Source: Synanceia verrucosa
Lineage: Eukaryota > Chordata > Actinopteri > Perciformes > Synanceiidae
Reading direction: 5' to 3'
NCBI GenBank assembly: GCA_029721515.1
Contig: CM056559.1
Location: 19,819,479 to 19,883,478 of the forward strand
DNA length: 64,000 nucleotides
Shown here one piece after another: positions 59,557 through 64,000 of this stretch. The translations under genes and the position numbers were made by a program. Under the pieces are notes generated by a model, which worked only from the letters and a program-made list of their open reading frames with translations, did not search any database and had not been told where the DNA came from. Every line of letters begins with the position of its first letter. The stretch's first letter is position 1.

Positions 59557-60984
59557 TTTGGTCGACAACATATATTTACACAATGTATTTTGTTTGACAA
59601 TGGTGGGAAAGTTAAACTCAGACCTGATGTGTTGCCAAAGCAAACACAAGACTGAGAAAAGTTTCAGATAATGGAATTAAAACTCTGCTGCTGACATTTT
59701 TAATGTCACTGCACAAACTTTAAGCTTCAGGGCTGAGCTCAGATTCGGTGACATTAAGCCAAACTATTGGCAGCCAGTTTCTGTGATAAACACATGCAAA
59801 CAAAAGATGTCTACTTTCACAGCGAGCAAATGTTTGGCGCTGGTTATTAATTTACCCTAAGTGGGTAAATGTCAAATGTTCATGCTTAACCCAAAAGAGT
59901 GCTGGCAACATGACCTCAGCGTGAGGACAGAGGAGGGAATCTGTGTGCTAATAATTTTCCTTCCTTGGTGTAAGGTTCAGGTAGTACTATTCACAGTATT
60001 GTCTTCATGTATTTGAAATGTATAAGGTGGTACATAAGCACTTAGAGATTATCTGGCTTCTGAAACTGAATGACTGAAGTTGAAGCAGTGCTGCTGCCTG
60101 CTCTTATTTGTCTAAAGGTTTCTCAATAAATGACAATGACATTTTCACATCTTTGAAATTTTAATGCAGAACAACACAGCTCCTGAAACCTGAATGCAAC
60201 ACTTCAACTCAAAATATTCACTTTATTGCCCTGATCCCAAAACAAAACCAATATTCCTGTTAAAATGTGGACATGCCATGGCTAATGAAAGTTAATATCC
60301 TGTTCACATTAAGCCAAATGCAGCCTCTGTCTATCATTCCTTTAAACAGGACTGGTGTAAACTGTGGTGAAAACTCTAAAAACTGTAGTGTAATGTTCCA
60401 AGTACACAAAATATATCTCCTACAACACAAATATTACTGGAAAAATTCCACCAGACTCAACTGGAAAAGACCTAATTCAGAATATAACTGAATGTGCTGT
60501 TCACCCTGCCGTATTTGGAATAATAGTGGAATCATGGGTGTGCATTTAAACAAAGTCAATAATTTTTAAAACATACAAATATTATCTGTACATTGGCTTT
60601 ACAGTCATTTGGTAGCTCAAGACCATCAGATGTGGTACGACTGCTACCTTACTAGAAGAATCTTTTTGAACCAGATCCAGCAGTTCACTTACATGTTCAT
60701 TTACATTACTTCAGAAAAAGAAGCCCTTCTTGTTCACAACATGCCAATAATCACTCATCCAAACAAATGCACCCCTCTCTGCCTTTTAAACATTTCTTCT
60801 AAAAGAAATTCAGGTTATTTTGTACAACTGCCAAGCCCTGATGCAGCTGCACTGCAGAGACACATTTAATTATATTCCAAGGACTCCCAAAACTCAGAAG
60901 AACTCCATCTGTTGCCCAAACAATATCTGACCTGATTTTACACCATTATTATGCTTCTAATAATACAAATATAATGAATTATCT

Positions 60985-61050
60985 GAAAAGCTACGCAAAA
61001 TTTCATTGTGCATTTGTATAATGACAACAAAGGGCATTCTATTCTATTTT
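60985..61050 (+). repeat. LINE 3' end fragment (L2 type)
   Basis: AAATTTCATTGTGCATTTGT, ATAATGACAACAAAGGGCAT and TCTATTCTATTTT: the standard fish L2 3' terminus with a short tail. Confidence 0.6.
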
Positions 61051-61954
61051 CCAATGCTAAATCACATTGCAGAATGGAGAGACTGTCGGTCATTTGTCAC
61101 TTAGTCATATGCACTTGTTTCTGAAAAATACATAATCATTGTTCTCAGCTAAAGCGTCAGGCAGGACAGCTGTCAATCCCAGAAGCCTCCAGGCCTTCAT
61201 GAAACCTGCTGCTGGCTCAGCAACTGCAGGCAGACAGCTGCTTACTGAGGTTTGACGCATACATGCAGCTGATAGCAGCCGTTTATTAAAAATGTGACAG
61301 CAGCCGGAGAGAACAAGTCAACATCGCTAGCATAACCACAGCAAGTTAATGTGTATTTTGGGTAATAATTCAACCCTCTATAGGTAACGTCTTCCATCCT
61401 AGAGAACATTATAACAAGGTGTTATGAGTAAAACACTCAGTGATGCATGTATTTCCTCTATGAGTGTGTTTCCATCCACATATTTTACATGAAGAGAGTG
61501 GAAAAACAAAACATTCAAAGAAATTTTAAATATTGCGCCACTTCACATCATTTTATCCTCTTTGATATTTATATGAAAAAATGCACAAGAATCCTTGAGC
61601 TTGGGGCAAAAAGGTGCTTCCCAACAGAACCCAATTTTCTTTTTTTAGATTAAAAACAAATCTATTTAAACTGATTTGTCTTCCATTTTATGGATTTCTT
61701 TGTGTTTTTCTGTTTGAGCTAGCAGCTTAAGTCCTTTTCTAAATGAGAAACACAGTTTCTCAGTTTGGGTGTTAGCAGTCACTGTATCTTGGTTTTGAGA
61801 TGATCCTGCCTGGCTAATTTTATTTTACAGTCTGAGACAAGTTGCAGTAAAATCTGCCTCACCAAATGCTGTCTCAGAATATTTTCACAAATAACATCAC
61901 CAAATACTGTAACTACATTAAATATAGATATGTTGGGAGTACAAAATTGCACTT

Positions 61955-62680
61955 TTGTGTGGACAAAAATGCCTTGTTGATGTGAGAGGTCACAGGAGAA
62001 TGGGCACACTGGTTGGAGATGATAGAAAAGCAACAGAAACTCAAATAACCACTGGTTACAACCAAGGAATGCAGAATACCATCTCTGCACATTGTATCTT
62101 GAAGAAGATGGGCTATAGCAGCAGAAGACCACACCAGGTGCCACTCCTGTAAGCTAAGAACAGGAACCTGAGGCTACATTTCACACAGGATCACCAAAAC
62201 TGGACAATAGAAGATGGAAAAATTTCAGCTGTGACATTTCGATGGTAGGGTCAGTATTTGATGTAAACAACATGAAAGCATGGATCCATCCTGCCTTGTA
62301 TCAACAGTTCAGGCTGGTGGTGGTGTGACGATGTGGGGGATATTTTCTTGACATATTTTCTTAGTACCAACTGAGCATGGTTGCCTATCTGAATATAGCT
62401 GCTGACCATGTCCATCCCTTAATGACCACAGTGGACCATCTTCTGATGGCTTGAACATGACATTGAGTTCACTGAACTCCAACGGCCTCCACAGTCGCCA
62501 GATCGCAATCCAATAGAGCACCTTTGGAATGTTTATATGTTTTTGTTTATAAGTCATGCACCAAGTCACCAAGTTAAATTCCTTCTTTGTGCAAACATAC
62601 TTGGCAATAAACTTGTTTCTGTTGTGGTGGAATGGGAGATTCTCATCATAGATGTGCAGCCAACAAAGTTCCTGCATTAA
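61955..62680 (+). mobile_element. Degenerate Tc1-like transposon
   Basis: Plus-strand blocks in order: AGCAACAGAAACTCAAATAA, GATGGGCTATAGCAGCAGAA, CAACATGAAAGCATGGATCC, CAGGCTGGTGGTGGTGTGAC and CCACAGTCGCCAGATCGCAA then TCCAATAGAGCACCTTTGG, which encodes a damaged PPQSPDLNPIEHLW signature. Frameshifts, stops and an internal gap remove the catalytic DN region. About 90 bases at 62531-62625 (CCTTCTTTGTGCAAACATAC, TGGCAATAAACTTG) look like a later retroelement 3' end inserted in it. Not functional. Confidence 0.75.
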
Positions 62681-64000
62681 CTACTCATTGCCTCTAGTCT
62701 GTGTTAAAAGATGCTAACACACTGGATACTGAAATATTTAAGTCATAATCATCGTTTTCCAATATTGTGCAGCCTTAGTATTAAGTTATTTACTTAAATT
62801 GTATTAGTGATGTAAATTATATTTCGGGACAGTAGACCTCATCATCAAAGTTTAGCGAGTGGACCTCCTTATGAGAAAACATCCATACACATCCACTCAT
62901 TGTCTCTGGTCTGTGTTAGCAGAAAGAAACTAGCACTGCATATTGCAGTAACATCATCATTGCACTATTCAACGTTATGTTCTCCTAATATTGTGCTGCT
63001 TTTTAAATAAACTATACTTAGAGGCTCTTCCTATAAACCCCATCTGCTCGTAGGTCATTTGAAGCAGACTTGTCTGTACTACTCTGAGTTTCATAAAACA
63101 ACTGTGAGATATTTGAGTGGAGACAATGGCCCCATAATCTGATAGCGCTGCCTGTTGGCCTGCTTCCGGGCTAAGCTTCAGATGAGCCATGATATGATCA
63201 CAGTGGAAGTGCATCAGTGAACGACAGCAGCTATATCCAGCTAGTGATGCACCCTCTCCTATTTCAGGAAGGAGACTAATGACATTTATATGACCTTGTT
63301 AGAGGCAGACATATAATGATGACATATTAAATGTAATAATAGGTACATTGTTTTGAGTTTAAAATCGCCTTCAAATGGTCCCAAAGAGCCGAGAAGGCAC
63401 ACCTTCAGCATAAGCTCATATTTATCTGCATTTCTAAAAAAAAACAAGGCAATGACTCAATAATTCATGAGAGTTACCAACTCCACAGCACTTCACAGTT
63501 CCCGTAGCTGGGATTACACTGTATAGAGCGCTTAAAGACAAATCCATGTACTGTACATAGACATTTTCCTCCTTCAAATAAGCAAATACGCAAACCTCGA
63601 GCTGAGCAACGCAGAAAATACATTTCCTATGTAGACAGCTGTTGTGAAACAGGAGAGAAAACACTAAATCAGCAGTGAGAAAGTGGAGCGCAAACATGCC
63701 ATCCATACATCTGGGACCCAGAAGATGAATAAGCTGTGCATTACAGGATTCTGTGTAACAGTATATACTCTTTATGACCAGTATAGCAATTGTGAAAAAC
63801 CACAGTATCTACACAGGAAGTGAGTGGGCGTCTGTTTGAAGAAATCTTGGTTCATACGCTGACAACAGCTGTAGCCTGACCTACAGCAAGGCCACGGTAT
63901 CACACAGATTAGAAGACTGAGTAAATGCATGAAATACAGATAAAAACACTGCAATGCAAATTCAGTCATGTTTCAGTTGCTTTAACTGTGTACATTTTGT

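Larger units (their letters stand above)
46622..64000 (-). other. ubash3b: Presumed long first intron of ubash3b
   Basis: No exon encoding the start of the UBA domain was found here, and no other gene. The mammalian gene has a very long first intron, so exon 1 probably lies past 64000. ORFs up to 137 codons (for example 54691-55104) have no splice support or recognisable motif. Repeats inside are listed separately; the rest (46.7-48.4, 48.6-50.0, 50.2-51.2, 54-56, 56.4-59.5 and 62.7-64 kb) is AT-rich sequence in which I see nothing to name. Confidence 0.6.

Noticed and set aside
61779..62144. 121-codon minus-strand ORF
   Set aside because: It runs antisense across the degenerate Tc1-like element.
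46622..64000. Conserved microRNA cluster (mir-100, let-7a, mir-125b) known near the 5' side of UBASH3B in mammals
   Set aside because: I looked for the mature sequences on both strands by eye and saw none; the cluster would lie beyond exon 1, outside the window.

Overview
The window is vertebrate nuclear DNA from a ray-finned fish, probably a percomorph teleost. Three conserved multi-exon genes give fish-like proteins. The background is AT-rich and holds Tc1-like and CR1/L2-type LINE debris, tRNA-headed SINE-like repeats with GGAT tails, and many long (TA)n arrays. No prokaryotic gene, CRISPR array or true tRNA/rRNA gene is visible. All exon models below were built by hand from splice sites, reading-frame phase and remembered family sequences; nothing was aligned by program.

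Layout: 1-7.6 kb is mostly non-coding with repeats and one weak candidate exon. 7.6-8.25 kb (+) holds a small three-exon gene of 120 codons that I do not recognise. 10.0-11.4 kb (+) holds a two-exon gene of 227 codons that I also do not recognise, followed at 11.6-11.8 kb by a diverged partial second copy of its last exon. 11.9-16.7 kb is a transposon cluster: two LINE 3' fragments and a Tc1-like element with TIRs and TA target duplications. 18.2-26.6 kb (-) is arcn1 (coatomer delta subunit, 10 coding exons, 510 aa, complete). 28.0-33.5 kb (+) is hmbs (hydroxymethylbilane synthase, third haem-synthesis enzyme, about 360 aa, complete), with two alternative coding first exons and one intron that looks U12-type. 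38.4-46.6 kb (-) is ubash3b (Sts-1, suppressor of T-cell receptor signalling): 13 exons covering the end of UBA, the 2H phosphoesterase, SH3 and histidine phosphatase domains. Its first exon was not found, so 46.6-64 kb is read as part of a long first intron.

arcn1 and hmbs are head to head, with 1.4 kb between start codons; hmbs and ubash3b are tail to tail, 4.9 kb between stop codons. The three genes do not form a pathway: arcn1 is COPI trafficking, hmbs is haem synthesis and ubash3b is tyrosine-kinase signal damping. The points most worth a second look are the two unrecognised genes at 7.6-11.8 kb with the partial tandem copy, the U12-type intron and dual first exons of hmbs, an unfolded-protein-response-type element near the arcn1 start, and several repeat families that occur more than once in the window and whose ends can be read.
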